Part shown: positions 1 through 10,340 of the stretch, one piece after another
How the letters are laid out: every line of letters starts with the position of its first letter
How positions within the stretch are numbered: position 1 is the stretch's first letter
The notes under the pieces: model-generated
What the model saw: only the letters and a program-made list of their open reading frames with translations
Told to the model about the DNA's origin: nothing
Database searches by the model: none
Program-made: the position numbers and the translations under genes
Source: Shinisaurus crocodilurus
Taxonomy: Eukaryota; Chordata; Lepidosauria; Squamata; Shinisauridae
DNA: 64,000 nucleotides
Direction of reading: 5' to 3'
Assembly: GCA_021292165.1 (NCBI GenBank)
Contig: CM037879.1
Location: 115,021,359-115,085,358 of the forward strand

Positions 1-295
1 CAGAGAGCTGTGAAGGAAGAAAGGAAATGCAATAAAGAGGGGGAGATGAAACAGAGGAGGCAGAGAGTGGAGAACTTGGTGAAGAAGCACAGACAAGCTC
101 CCCCCTAAGGATGCAGGTGAGCTGAGTTGCAGGGGGAGAGGTGCAGGTATGTGCCCTGGGAGCCCATGTTGTCAGGGCATGAAGAGGCCAGTAGTATTCA
201 GAACCTTGAGGCCTGGTGAGCCTGTTCTAGCCCACATGTACGAGAAAGTCTGGGGTGAAGAGAGGAAGAAAATCACTGCCTGTATTAGGCCTAGT
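1..295. other. Unassigned left flank
   Basis: Purine-rich sequence outside the DIRS element, whose lower boundary is about 296. I see no coding potential, repeat family or RNA signature here. DIRS elements do not make target-site duplications, so no matching repeat with the right flank is expected and none is seen. Confidence 0.5.
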
Positions 296-347
296 AAGGA
301 CAGGTTGCTTACCTGTAACTGTGGTTCTTCGAGTGGTCATCTGTGCA

Positions 348-498
348 GTCACACATATGGGCTCTGCGCGTGCGCGGAGGCCGCTTCGGGAAGATTCTAA
401 AGCTGAGGCAAATTTTGGGCGGGAACCCCTCCCCCCTTGCGTCTCCTTTACGCGGGTTCCCGCCCTCTCCCTCAGTTCCCCTGAGACCGCCATCGCGA
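348..498. repeat. DIRS inverted terminal repeat, 3' side
   Basis: The reverse complement of this segment matches 6054-6200 almost base for base, including the gcgcgtgcgcggaggccgct and ttacgcgggttcccgccctc stretches. It is the right-hand terminal repeat of the minus-strand element. Small differences (for example gattctaa against gtttctaa) show independent drift since insertion. Confidence 0.85.
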
Positions 499-672
499 AT
501 CCAGTGCTAAGGGAGAACATAGGAAGAAGTTTTCCCAATTTCTTGATACCAATACCGAAAGTCGAATTCGATGGTGTTACACGGTATCGATTAAAGTGCG
601 CCCAAGGGTCCCGGTTCAGTACACCATCGAACACGATAGTGACACCGTAGCGGGGATGGATGGGCGGGTTGT

Positions 673-762
673 GTGACTGCACAGATGACCACTCGAAGAA
701 CCACAGTTACAGGTAAGCAACCTGTCCTTCTTCGTGGTCTCTGTGCATCACACATATGGGCA
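673..762. repeat. DIRS internal complementary region
   Basis: The left part (673-730) is the reverse complement of the element's lower extremity (296-353), matching over nearly 58 bp. The right part (about 728-760) is the reverse complement of the upper extremity (about 6184-6216). The junction is an aagaagg-type motif that both ends share. In DIRS elements such a region bridges the two cDNA ends during circle formation. It sits between the recombinase gene and the 3' terminal repeat, as in the family. Confidence 0.85.
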
Positions 763-857
763 GAGTAGCAAGCTGACTTACCGGTGGAGGGTCAGTGTCG
801 TCATCATTGTAGGACCGAGGAAAGGACAGCTCTGCCAAATGCATTGTCCCTCCGGGA

Positions 858-1841
858 TCACACATCGACTTGGTAGTGCGTTACGAACGTCGAAGGCGTG
901 GACCATGTAGCCGCCTTGCAGACATCCGTCAACGAGACTCCTCTTGCGAAAGCCGTCAAGGTTGATACGGCTCTGGTAGAATGAGCTCGTACCAAGCTCG
1001 GCAACAGTTGTCGTTTGAGGTCGTATGCTAGCTCGATACAGTGTACAATCCACGAGGATAGACATTGGGTCGAGACTGGCAGGCCTTTGGAGCGTCCACC
1101 GTAACAGACAAAGAGACGGGGAGACTCCCTGATGGACTCAGTACAGGACTTGTAGAACAATAAAGCCCTTCGTACGTCCAACATATGAAGTTGATGCTCC
1201 AATGGAGTCGATGGACTTTGAAAGAATGCTGGCAATACAATGTCCTGATTAAGATGGAAAGAAGACATGACCTTAGGAAGGAAGGCCAAGTCTGGACGCA
1301 ACACCGCCTTATCCCTATGGAAACTAAGGTATGGTGGGTCCACTCTTAGAGCTGTCAGTTCCGATGCTCTGCGGGCAGAGGTGATGGCGACAAGAAATAC
1401 AGTCTTAAAGGTTAGTAAACGGAGGTCTGATGTCGCCATTGGTTCAAACGGTTTAGTCATAAGCACCTGCAGAACCAACTGTAGATCCCAAACAGGAGTG
1501 ACTGGTTTGAACGAGGGGTTCATATTCTTTAGACCTCTCCTGAAACGCTTGACCAACGGGTTCGAGAACAATGTATATCCATCTTGGCCATCATGGAAAG
1601 CCGATAATGCAGCTAAGTAGACTTTCAACGAGCTCGTCTTAAGCCCTTTGTGTTGCAGATGGAGTAAGAATTGCAGCACATGATGGATAGGTGCTTTAGG
1701 GTAGGGTACCTCGATGTCCCCAAGGTACTCGCAGAAGGCTTTCCATTTTCTTGCATAGGAGGCTCTAGTGGACGGTTTCCAGGCTTCCCGCAACACGAGT
1801 TTGATTTCTGACGGGAGGGAGCTCGGAATTAAATCAGCCAT
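858..1841 (-). CDS. DIRS tyrosine recombinase
   Basis: This is the integration enzyme of the element, a site-specific recombinase of the phage-integrase type acting on a circular DNA intermediate. From the ATG at 1841-1839 it is 327 residues. The N-terminal SAM-like DNA-binding part includes WKPSTRASYARKWKAFCEYL. The catalytic set is visible: Arg in SARRASEL (about residue 157), HSTR (His 287, Arg 290), Trp 313, and the nucleophile Tyr 323 in THYQVDV just before the stop. The frame is open further upstream to 2087 but without an ATG there, and that part lies antiphase over the methylase-like region, so I chose 1841. The start overlaps the end of the RT-RNase H frame by 13 bases. No stop or frameshift was seen, so the enzyme could be functional. 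Confidence 0.85.
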   Translation of the reverse strand: MADLIPSSLPSEIKLVLREAWKPSTRASYARKWKAFCEYLGDIEVPYPKAPIHHVLQFLLHLQHKGLKTSSLKVYLAALSAFHDGQDGYTLFSNPLVKRFRRGLKNMNPSFKPVTPVWDLQLVLQVLMTKPFEPMATSDLRLLTFKTVFLVAITSARRASELTALRVDPPYLSFHRDKAVLRPDLAFLPKVMSSFHLNQDIVLPAFFQSPSTPLEHQLHMLDVRRALLFYKSCTESIRESPRLFVCYGGRSKGLPVSTQCLSSWIVHCIELAYDLKRQLLPSLVRAHSTRAVSTLTAFARGVSLTDVCKAATWSTPSTFVTHYQVDV

Positions 1842-3778
1842 TCTGTAAGCCTCAGAATGGATGGATTCGGATGAAGCAGCGAGCCTCGAGCTTGAGAGAG
1901 GATCGTTGTCGAGTTCGGTAGGCGGCGATACTCTCCCCTGGACAACCTGAGGAGTGGTGCAAACCAGGTCTGTCTTGGCCACCACGGGGTCACAAGTATG
2001 CAGTTCGTGCCTTCGGACTGGATCTTTGAAATGACTTTGGTCAGTAACGGGATCGGAGGGAATATGTAAAACAGGGTCCCCGACCAAGTTATCAGGAACG
2101 CATCTCCGATCGATGAGCTGTCGTGCCCCGCTCTGCTACAGAAAACGTGGCACGCTGTGTTGGCTGCAGAGGCGAAAAGATCCACCGTCGGAGTCCCCCA
2201 CTGTCGAAAAAGGGACTGACGAATTCGGTCCTCAAGTTGCCACTCGTGAGAGTCGAAGGACATTCTGCTGAGGGCATCCGCAAGAGTGTTGTCCTTTCCA
2301 GCGATGTGGATGGCTTTCACGGAGATGTGGCGGGGAATCATCCAGCTGAATATACGGAGGGTTAGGTTCGTTAGCCGTATCGAGCAGGTGCCTCCTTCTT
2401 TGTTCAGATAGGCCACAACAGTGGTATTGTCCATGACCACCTGTAGGTGTCTCGCAGCAAGTATAGATTCGAGGGATTTCATCGAGTTCCACACAGCTTT
2501 GAGCTCGAGAACGTTGATGTGGTTCCCTCGATCCTGTGGGCCCCACTGGCCTTGCGCTGTGTGGTCCCCGCAATGAGCTCCCCAGCCCAGGAGAGAAGCA
2601 TCCGTCGTTAGCGTGAGTGAAGGCATGACGGGTTGGAACGGCAGTCCTTTCATCAAGTTGTGTCACATCGTCCACCAAAGAAGCGATCGCTTTACGGTGG
2701 CCGGGATCGATAGTCGGACTCGATGTGCATTCATCTCGGAATCGAACGACCTTATGAACCAGTTTTGGAGCTGGCGCATGTGAAGCCGAGTGAGAGGAAC
2801 GACTGATATGGCCGAGGCCATGAGGCCGAGGAGCCGTTGAATCAAGTAGGCTGTGCATGAGGTCGCCTTGTGTAATTTCGAGGCGAGGGTAAGTATTTTT
2901 AGAGTTCTGTCTTTCGGTAGAAAGGCGCGACCGACAGTAGCGTCTAATAATGCTCCGATGAATTGGATCCTTTGAGTGGGAAAGAGTGTGGACTTCTTTT
3001 TGTTGAGGCAGAGTCCGAGAGTGTTCAAAGTGTCGGTAGTCAGGCGGAGAGCGCTCCGAAGGTCCTGAGCAAAGGGTGCTACGATGAGCCAATCGTCCAG
3101 GTAAGGGTAGAGTGTCACCCCTTGAGTTCAAAGCGCAGCGCAAACCACTGTCATACACTTGGTAAACACCCTCGGTGCCATCGAGAGTCCGAATGGGAGT
3201 ACCTTGAATTGGTAGGTATCGGATCTGACCTTGAACCTCAGGTATTTTTGGCTGTCTCGATGGATTCCTATGTGGAAGTATGCATCCTGGAGATCGATGG
3301 ATGCAAACCAGTCGGTCTTGCGGAGGAGGGGCAGGATCGACTGGAGAGTGACCATCCTGAACTTCTTGGGTGGAATGTAGAAGTTCACTGAGCGAAGGTC
3401 CAGGATCGGTCGGAGTCCTCCATCCTTCTTTGACACCGTGAAATATCTGGAGTAAAGGCCGTCCTGTGCAAGGTGTGAAGGAACCATCTCGATGGCCCCT
3501 TTGAGCAACAAGGAATCGACCTCCTCCTGCAGTGCCAGAGATGGCTGCGTGGTGCGGATGCCAAGAAAGGGTGGGAGAGAGTCGAACTCGATCTTGTAGC
3601 TGTGCTGGATAATGCTCAGAACCCAACGATCGGTGGTAATTTTCTTCCATGATGGTAGGAAGAGGGATAGTCGAGTTCCAAACTGAGGTCGAGCCGGAAG
3701 GATCGGAGTCGGAAGGATCGGAGTCGAGGTGTCGGTCGTGCCTTGGGTTGCGTCAAACCCGTCGCCTTTGAGAGTCAC
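1829..3778 (-). pseudogene. DIRS reverse transcriptase-RNase H-methylase-like polyprotein, two nonsense codons
   Basis: This frame would make the enzyme that copies element RNA into DNA. The RT part carries SIDLQDAYFHI (catalytic Asp about 162) and the YLDD box (about 226-229). RNase H follows with TTDASLLGWG (Asp 393), VLELKAV, VVMDNTT and an ADALSR-like end. The C-terminal part (PTVDLFAS ... TPWWPRQTW) matches the methylase-like domain of DIRS elements. Two TGA codons interrupt the same frame, at 3130-3128 just before the YLDD box and at 2665-2663 between RT and RNase H. Both could come from CGA by CpG decay, which is inference. The frame starts without an ATG and overlaps gag by 26 bases, so expression probably used frameshifting or re-initiation. 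Function is lost unless the stops are read through. Confidence 0.85.
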
Positions 3779-5933
3779 CTCCTTTACGGGAGCCCCGGTA
3801 CCGTTGCTGCTGATACTGACGGCTCGGTGCCCGGGGCTGCTGTGGACGAGAACGGCCGTCCTGCCACTGCTGGTGCTGCTGTCCTTTCTGGGCCGGAGCT
3901 ATTGGGGGCGGATATGGGGCCCACCTACGGCATCTGAATGGCTTAGCAGATGGTATCGGAAGGAGCCCCATCTTCCTTGCGTTCACCCGGGCTTTCTGAA
4001 CCGCATCGAGGGAGTCGTCTGCTTTGTCATTAAAGAGACCAACTCCGTCAAAGGGTAGGTTCTCAATTTTGGCCTTAGCCTCAGTTGTCAAAGTTGAGGA
4101 CCGTAGCCAAGCGTGCCGGCGAAGGGCGACTGCACTTACCAGGGATCTCCCATGACAGTCCCCTTGATGTCTGGCAGTGTGAATCTGCTGCCTGGAGGTG
4201 TTTGTCGCTTCAGCCTGGAAGACCCTGGCCAAGTCTCTCTTCTCATCCGGTAGATAGTCTATCAGCCCGCTCATTTTCTCCCAAAGGAAAAGTTGGTACC
4301 TGGCCATCGTAGCTTGGTACCCGGCGACCCGGATCCCCAGGGCGCTCGAAGTGTAGACTCTTCGTCCGAAGTTGTCTAACTTTTTTCCTTCGGGGTCTGA
4401 CGGAGTGGAGTGTTGCTTGCCCGACTTGGACTGTGCTGACTCCACTGTCATCGAGTTCGGGGTTGGGTGAGAGAAGAGAAACTTGGCTGTGTCTGGCCTG
4501 ATTTTGTAGAGCGCATCAAGGCGCTTTGCCGCAGGGGGACCTGTGGATGGGGAGCTCCATGATCCCTGTACCGTCTCCAGCATCGTCGGAGTGATTGGCA
4601 GCAGTGTCGGACCCGAAGGAGATTTCGAGACAGCATCGAAGAGGGGGTCGATTGCTTTCTTCTCCTCAACCACCGTCTCTAGACCGAGGGCCTGGGCCAT
4701 CCGAAAGATCTGTTCGTGGAAGGTGCCCATATCCTCAGAAGGGGATACCGCAGCCTGAGTGGAGACATGTTGGTCTGGAGACGTGGAAGATGGTGAAAGA
4801 GAAACGATCGAGTCCGAGTTCGATATGGGGGAGCCCGGAGTCGATGACCTACGGGAGCGGGATACAGCTTCCAACGAAAACGTCGTTAGCTGGTCCTCTC
4901 TTCCTTCACCCTGTGACGGGAGGGCCAAGAGTCGTGTCGGGGGGGATCTCCTGGGGCTCGAACGCGCCCTCTCCCGCCTTGGTGGGGACCGTCTCCTGAG
5001 TGGCGACCTTTCTCGGGATTGGTAAGCTCTTGCCTGGTATCTGTATTCAGACACAGGGGAGTGTCCACGACGGTAGTTGCCGCGGGATGCCGAAGAGTAT
5101 CTCGAGTCCCTTGAATCGCGAGACCTCTCCCTGTATCGTGGGGGGTCTCGTGATCTACGTGAGGCAGAAGATCTGGATGATGCCCGGTCCCGGGTGATCA
5201 AAACCTCCTCGATCTTGAGTGACCTGGACCGAGTCCGTGGGGTACGAGCCCGTACTTCACGAACTGGAGAGGCGAGGGCCGGCAGAGTAGAGGTCTGTGC
5301 CAGGGGCCTCGAATCCGAAGGCGAGTCCACGATCTCACCATCCGAAAACGAGATGGCTTGGTCAGCTTCCTTCGAGCCTGAAGGAGCTTTTGGTGTGGAG
5401 CAAGGCGGTGGGTCCCTCGAGCCCGAGGGAGCCGTAGCAGGAGGAGATCTGCGCCCAGCCGGGCGTTCAGCGGTCGCGACATCCGTCGGATCCGGAGCTA
5501 GTGTCGATCTCGATCCCGAGAGCGACGAAGCCAATTTTTTTGCTAGTCTCCTCGCTTTTTCTTTTCGTTCATTGCTCTTTCTTTTCGCTTCCTCTTTCTC
5601 TCTGCGAGCCTTCTTGGCCTTGCTTTTTGATATCATCGTGGCCATGTAGGCCTCCTGAGCGTCCGCTGAGGAGACCGTGTGTGAGGGCGGCGTACTAGGC
5701 CTTGCCAAGGGGGTAGGCTTTTCCGCGGGCGGTTGGAGGGCCCTTTTATAGAGAATCGCCGTCAATTTGTCCGCCCTGTGCTTCCTCGCTTGTTTTGTGA
5801 ACGCTTGGCAATGATGACAAGCGTCCACGTTATGGCCTTCTCCAAGGCAGGAGAGACAAAGCGAGTGCCCGTCCGCCGGAGGAAGCTTAGTCCCGCACCT
5901 TACGCATTTGCGGAAGGGGGCTTTTGGAGCCAT
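3753..5933 (-). CDS. DIRS gag-like protein (ORF1)
   Basis: A 726-residue open frame in the ORF1 position of a DIRS element, the presumed structural RNA- and cDNA-packaging protein. The N-terminus has a compact Cys/His cluster (C10, C13, C26, C29, H34, C39, C42) that could bind zinc. Residues of about 90-400 are low-complexity and rich in Ser, Arg and Pro with many RS and SR dipeptides, as in nuclear RNA-binding proteins. The C-terminal third has the conserved gag-like part, including AVALRRHAWLRSS and KAKIENLPFDG, followed by a Gln-rich tail. The ATG at 5933 lies about 120 bases inside the terminal repeat. No stop interrupts it. The last 26 bases overlap the RT frame. Confidence 0.8.
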   Translation of the reverse strand: MAPKAPFRKCVRCGTKLPPADGHSLCLSCLGEGHNVDACHHCQAFTKQARKHRADKLTAILYKRALQPPAEKPTPLARPSTPPSHTVSSADAQEAYMATMISKSKAKKARREKEEAKRKSNERKEKARRLAKKLASSLSGSRSTLAPDPTDVATAERPAGRRSPPATAPSGSRDPPPCSTPKAPSGSKEADQAISFSDGEIVDSPSDSRPLAQTSTLPALASPVREVRARTPRTRSRSLKIEEVLITRDRASSRSSASRRSRDPPRYRERSRDSRDSRYSSASRGNYRRGHSPVSEYRYQARAYQSRERSPLRRRSPPRRERARSSPRRSPPTRLLALPSQGEGREDQLTTFSLEAVSRSRRSSTPGSPISNSDSIVSLSPSSTSPDQHVSTQAAVSPSEDMGTFHEQIFRMAQALGLETVVEEKKAIDPLFDAVSKSPSGPTLLPITPTMLETVQGSWSSPSTGPPAAKRLDALYKIRPDTAKFLFSHPTPNSMTVESAQSKSGKQHSTPSDPEGKKLDNFGRRVYTSSALGIRVAGYQATMARYQLFLWEKMSGLIDYLPDEKRDLARVFQAEATNTSRQQIHTARHQGDCHGRSLVSAVALRRHAWLRSSTLTTEAKAKIENLPFDGVGLFNDKADDSLDAVQKARVNARKMGLLPIPSAKPFRCRRWAPYPPPIAPAQKGQQHQQWQDGRSRPQQPRAPSRQYQQQRYRGSRKGGDSQRRRV

Positions 5934-6053
5934 AATCAGTGATATTGAAGGATCTCACGACGAAACGGGGGGAAAAGCTCTGAAGAATTCTCAGTTTTAA
6001 GTTGGATTCTATAGAAGAATCGAAGAACCTCTCGAAGAAAACAGCCACACGCG

Positions 6054-6218
6054 ATGGCGGTCGAAGGAACTGAGGGAGAGGGCGGGAACCCGCGTAAAGG
6101 AGACGCAAGGGGGGAGGGGTTCCCGCCCAAAATTTGCCTCAGCTTTAGAAACTTCCCGAAGCGGCCTCCGCGCACGCGCAGAGCCCATATGTGTGATGCA
6201 CAGAGACCACAAAGAAGA
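6054..6218. repeat. DIRS inverted terminal repeat, 5' side
   Basis: The reverse complement matches the other terminal repeat at 348-498. The outer 30 bases or so, ending near gaccacaaagaag, are found again inverted inside 728-760. In DIRS elements the 5' repeat carries the promoter for the genomic RNA. I could not identify a specific start site. Confidence 0.8.
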
Positions 6219-7008
6219 AACAGCTGTATTCTCCCACTGCGGTATTAGCAATTACCTGTTACATACAACATATTATCTCTTTTATGCAATGCTGATCCAA
6301 TGGATAAATTTGATATTGAGCTGCCCTATTGACTCCAAGGCCACACATGCCCAAGTATTATTGCCACCTCCATCTATTTTCATATGCCCCACAGAGCACT
6401 ACTAGTGTCAGCATTATAATTTTACTAGAATAACACCGCTGTCCTGATCCGAAATCCCACCTGTGTTCAAAAGCACACATGCATTTCTTGTATTCAGTGG
6501 TTACCTCATTCATTTCAGCAGCAGTTCCATAGAAAAACAAAACATTGATCTATAACAAGATTATCCAAACTCTGTTATTACACTCAAGACAATTTATCAC
6601 TTGTACATCATTCATAATGTATTCAATGAAATTGACAAATGGTGGCTGCCATGTCTATCAAAGAACAACTAAAAAGAAAAATATTAAAACATTCAAAATA
6701 GTAAATCAACTGCCAAAATTGAACGTCATTAAAAATGCCAAATATACCTTCGACCAAAGCCCAATAGCTGTTCTAAAACCTCATGTATTGTCTTCCCAAT
6801 ATTCACAATACAATGCATACTGTATTATTGTCCTCTTCAGGCTCAATCTGTAAATTTGGGGAAATTTTGTTCAATGAACAAAAATCCTTTCAGTTTAACA
6901 TGTTGTGTTAAGGGCTTTCCATGTTCACTCAAGCTCCAAAATGCTGGGAAATTACAACTGTTAAGGACCACACCTTAACATAAGTCTTATTTGGGCAATA
7001 TGCATATG
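6219..7008. other. AT-rich unassigned stretch
   Basis: No recognisable repeat, gene or RNA. Composition is AT-rich, and the reading frames are short and without family motifs. Confidence 0.4.
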
Positions 7009-7016
7009 GTATATGG

Positions 7017-7627
7017 CAGTGATGGCAAACCTATGGCACGGGTGCCACAGCTGGCACTCAGGGATTTCTCTGTGGGCACTCGAGCCATTGGTCACCAGAT
7101 CGCGAAAAGACCGTCCCCTTCTGCAAAACACTAATGATCTTGTTCTTTCTCACAGTGTGGAACAGAATGATTTTATTCTAGAATTCCTGTTACAGAATTC
7201 TTTTCTACATTATCACATTTAAAAGATTTTAAAGAATGATGCACAGAGCATGGCTTGGATGTAAAGCCCTAACAGTTGACCTGAGTGCTGCATGTGTTGC
7301 TCTCAAACTAACGGAGTATGAGCCAAGGTTTGACAAATTATCAGCATGCCTGCAATAGCAAAAATCACATTAATTGTGCAAAAGCATGCCCAAAGCAAAC
7401 TTTTACCTAATACAGTATTTGCAGTCCAAGACATAAAGTGTTTTAAATGTGTTAAGCACGTTTAGTTTTCTTGTTTATCTTGCTCATCCTAGTACAGGTT
7501 GACTTCTACTTTTACTAATCCGACACCTGTAGAAGCAGGGAAATTGCAGTGTTGGCACTTTGAAATAAATAAGTTGGTTTTGTGTTGCAGTTTGGGCACT
7601 CGGGCTCAAAAAGGTTCGCCATCACTG
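7017..7627 (+). mobile_element. hAT DNA transposon remnant (OposCharlie-like ends), copy 1
   Basis: The ends are cagtgatggcaaacctatgg and the inverted counterpart ggttcgccatcactg. They are flanked by a perfect 8-bp duplication, gtatatgg, at 7009-7016 and 7628-7635. An 8-bp TSD with CAG...CTG ends is the hAT signature. The cagtgatggcgaacc-type end resembles the OposCharlie group of vertebrate hATs, an assignment from memory. No transposase frame remains, so this is an internally deleted, non-autonomous copy. The same family recurs inverted at 37034-37468, sharing outer regions but not all of the interior. Confidence 0.85.
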
Positions 7628-7635
7628 GTATATGG

Positions 7636-9015
7636 TGATTAATTCCAGCTTCATCACTACCTTGGAGCTGAATGACTGTCAATGGCAGAGTGTTGGATGT
7701 AATTCCCAGATTTGTCTGAATTCCCCTGAAAACAATGGTGTACTGGCAGCATTCTAGCGTCAGAATTAAACTGAGCATGCATGACATAACTTTGCCAGCA
7801 ACTGGTGCCGTAGGCTTTAATGGGCAGCAAAACCATAATAACATTTGAACAGCTGCTCAGAACTTCACCAAACCGATGAAAGGCATCCCTCTTCAGCAAG
7901 CCTGAATAAAGTACAGCAGTAGTTTTAACCAATATTTGAAAGAAATATATGAAATGTCATGCCAAAAAATTGTGGTAAAAAAAAGGTAAATGTGTCGTGT
8001 CACCTTTCAGCACTTGATCAACTTCCTGTACCTGTGACACTTTTTACTGGATCAGGTTTGACAATTTTACACTTGTAGAACCCATCAAGTAGATCATGGA
8101 TGCCAAGCTTCAAGTTATTAGTTTTACTGGTATCATTTTTATAAGCAATAGAATTTTGAGATTTATAATGGCAGAAACACTTCTCCTTTTTTTTTTTTTT
8201 TTTTGCCTTAACTAAAGTGACACTTCTGTGCCCCTTTAATTTCAATTCAGGATAACATACGAAGGTGATATATAGCAATTTATACACAATTTGGTTATTG
8301 AGCAGCTTAAAATGCAATAAATAAATAGACTACAGCATTACAAGGAAAAAACAACTAACAACTTCCATATCTTCTATACAGGCAATGAATCATAATTTCC
8401 TGTGTCCTAAATTCAAGCTTCATCTTTTAAACATTGGGCAGAATCCAGACCACTGTGAACACTGCTTGCACACTGGGTCTTTTAAGCTTCCTCCTTAAAG
8501 TGACCTTCCCCACAAATCCCCTACTCAAAGTCAGGGAGCAACACCCCACAAGGTGTGAGGGCCTACTCGGAAGGATTTTTTGCACCTTGATGGTAATAAA
8601 TGTGTTCACATAATATTATTTTTTATAAATCATTATGGTTTCTTTGAGGTTGTTCTAAACATGTGGCTTCCATAGTGTTTGTGGTCAGCATATCTGCACA
8701 CATAAAGGAACATCAAGGTCAATCTGTTTCCTCTGCTGAAATGAATGTGGCAGGCTATAAACACAAAGAGGCATCATTGCTCCCTAATCCAAATGAAATC
8801 ACTGGATTGGATGGGTGGTAAATAAATATATTAAATAAATAAATAAAATAAAATAAAATAAATGCCAGTGTTACTTATACGAGCTCTCTTCTCAGAACTA
8901 GATTGAGACTCTGTCTGCATTTAAAAAAAAAGACCAGCGAATGTCATGGCCTGGAAGTCAAGTACTAGAACTAAAATAAATTATGAACATTGGGGAAATG
9001 TGCTTAAACTCACAT
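7636..9015. other. Unassigned AT-rich stretch with simple repeats
   Basis: Contains an 18-base T run at about 8187 and a (TAAA)/(AAATA) tract at about 8820-8862 that may be the tail of an unrecognised retroposon. I see no gene. Confidence 0.4.
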
Positions 9016-9298
9016 AGGGCAGTATCCAGTGCTGCTGCTCAGCCTCCACCGGTTGCACTCTGCGTTCACAGGAGCCACAGCTTGTGCAATGAGGAATTCA
9101 CACTTCTAAAAGTAACCCTGGAAATGGTTGTTTCTGGAATGGGACTTGTCAGCAGAGCTCCCTACTGTGAGCTCTGCTGATCTGCACCCTTCTGGAAATG
9201 AGTGTTTCCACTTGTTTTGAATTGTTTGGGGAACTGCTAGGTTCCCATTGCGCTAGTATTAAGTCCTGCTAGTGCAGGAGCAGTATTGGACACTGACC
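9013..9298. mobile_element. Palindromic MITE-like repeat
   Basis: The ends gggcagtatccagtgctgct and agcagtattggacactgacc are imperfect inverted repeats. The centre folds as well: gtcagcagagctcc pairs with gagctctgctgat. A related arrangement (fragments gtttctgga, gcagagctc) is at about 54488-54745, suggesting a family. No target duplication could be fixed, so the superfamily is open. Confidence 0.5.
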
Positions 9299-10340
9299 TT
9301 AATTTGTGTTATTTAATCAGATCACATAATTAATTTGATTTACCTTCTAATCAGACTAGGAGAATAATTAAATTTAAATTGTAAGAATAATAACATTTGT
9401 GAATCAAAAACTTCAGTATATACCTCTGAAATGTAGTCCATTATTATCCAGTTTCCTTCTCTTTTTTCCCCTTAGGGTAATGCAGTTTAGAGGAGGGAGT
9501 TTTCAAAGTTGACAACAGCAGTGGCACCAAGGGAGGGGTATAACACTTTCCCTTTGGGCTGTTTTTACAATAAAAATTACCGCACACTCACCCACCACTC
9601 TTTTTCCACTATGAGTAAGGAAAGACTCAGTCTGCCACACTCTAACCACAAAATGATAGGGAGGTTCACAAGACCCACACACACATTGAAAAAACACAGG
9701 TGGTGGGCGCAGTTGCTAGGATAGTGTGGGAAAGTGTTCTCCATACATACATCAGTATGTGCACAGAGCTGCTCCATGGGATGAGCACACATATACATCA
9801 TTATGTATGGAGAGCCCTTTCCTAGACTGGACACAGGGGTAAGCATTTCTACTGTGGGCATCAGCCACAGGAGACTGGGTTTGCCTGTGTAACCGTGTGA
9901 CCCATCCCACAATCTCTCAACATGGAGGTGGTACCATGTGAACCCCCCTCATATTGGTGTCTTGTTCTTCTGTAGATCTGATCTGCCTTGATCATCCCAT
10001 CAGGTTTGTTGGCAAAACCATTGTGATAGCCTTACACATGCTAATTAAGGTGTCCAAATTCATAATGCCACACATGTCTGCTATCTCTAGGCTTTTGTGT
10101 GTGCATGGGGGGGGGGCAGATTTCCATGAAGCTGCTATTCTTACGCTGCACTGATCTTTTCTGCTGCATTTTATCTTTACATTCATGGTTTGTTTTACCT
10201 GGGTGTTTTCATTTTCCTATTCAAGTGTATTGATGATGGAAATTCTGTGGTCTTCAGGTTGTGAATGAAAAGAGAGGGACAGAAGCTATTGGGAGCAGAG
10301 ATGCGGTGTTAGGTTTTTAGAACAAATATTATTATTTATT
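9299..10340. other. Unassigned stretch with a weak inverted repeat
   Basis: Around 9727-9828, gaaagtgttctccatacata faces tatgtatggagagccctttc as an imperfect inverted repeat, possibly an old MITE. Nothing else is recognised. Confidence 0.35.

Larger units (their letters stand above)
296..6218 (-). mobile_element. DIRS-type tyrosine-recombinase retrotransposon, near complete
   Basis: This 5.9-kb element reads on the minus strand in the order gag, RT-RNase H-methylase-like, tyrosine recombinase. That order, a recombinase in place of an integrase, and the terminal structure define the DIRS group. The two ends carry inverted terminal repeats of about 150 bp (roughly 348-498 and 6054-6200). A region inside the lower end (673-762) is complementary to both outermost ends, as expected for the internal complementary region that templates circularisation. 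No target duplication is seen, which is normal because integration uses a recombinase. Gag and recombinase frames are open. The RT-RNase H frame has two TGA stops, so this copy cannot encode a full polymerase by normal translation. The boundaries are inferred from where the complementarity to the internal region ends. Confidence 0.9.

Noticed and set aside
2232..3650. 472-residue minus frame overlapping the DIRS polymerase
   Set aside because: It is the shifted shadow of the RT-RNase H frame, lacks motifs of its own, and the true frame carries the YLDD and RNase H residues.
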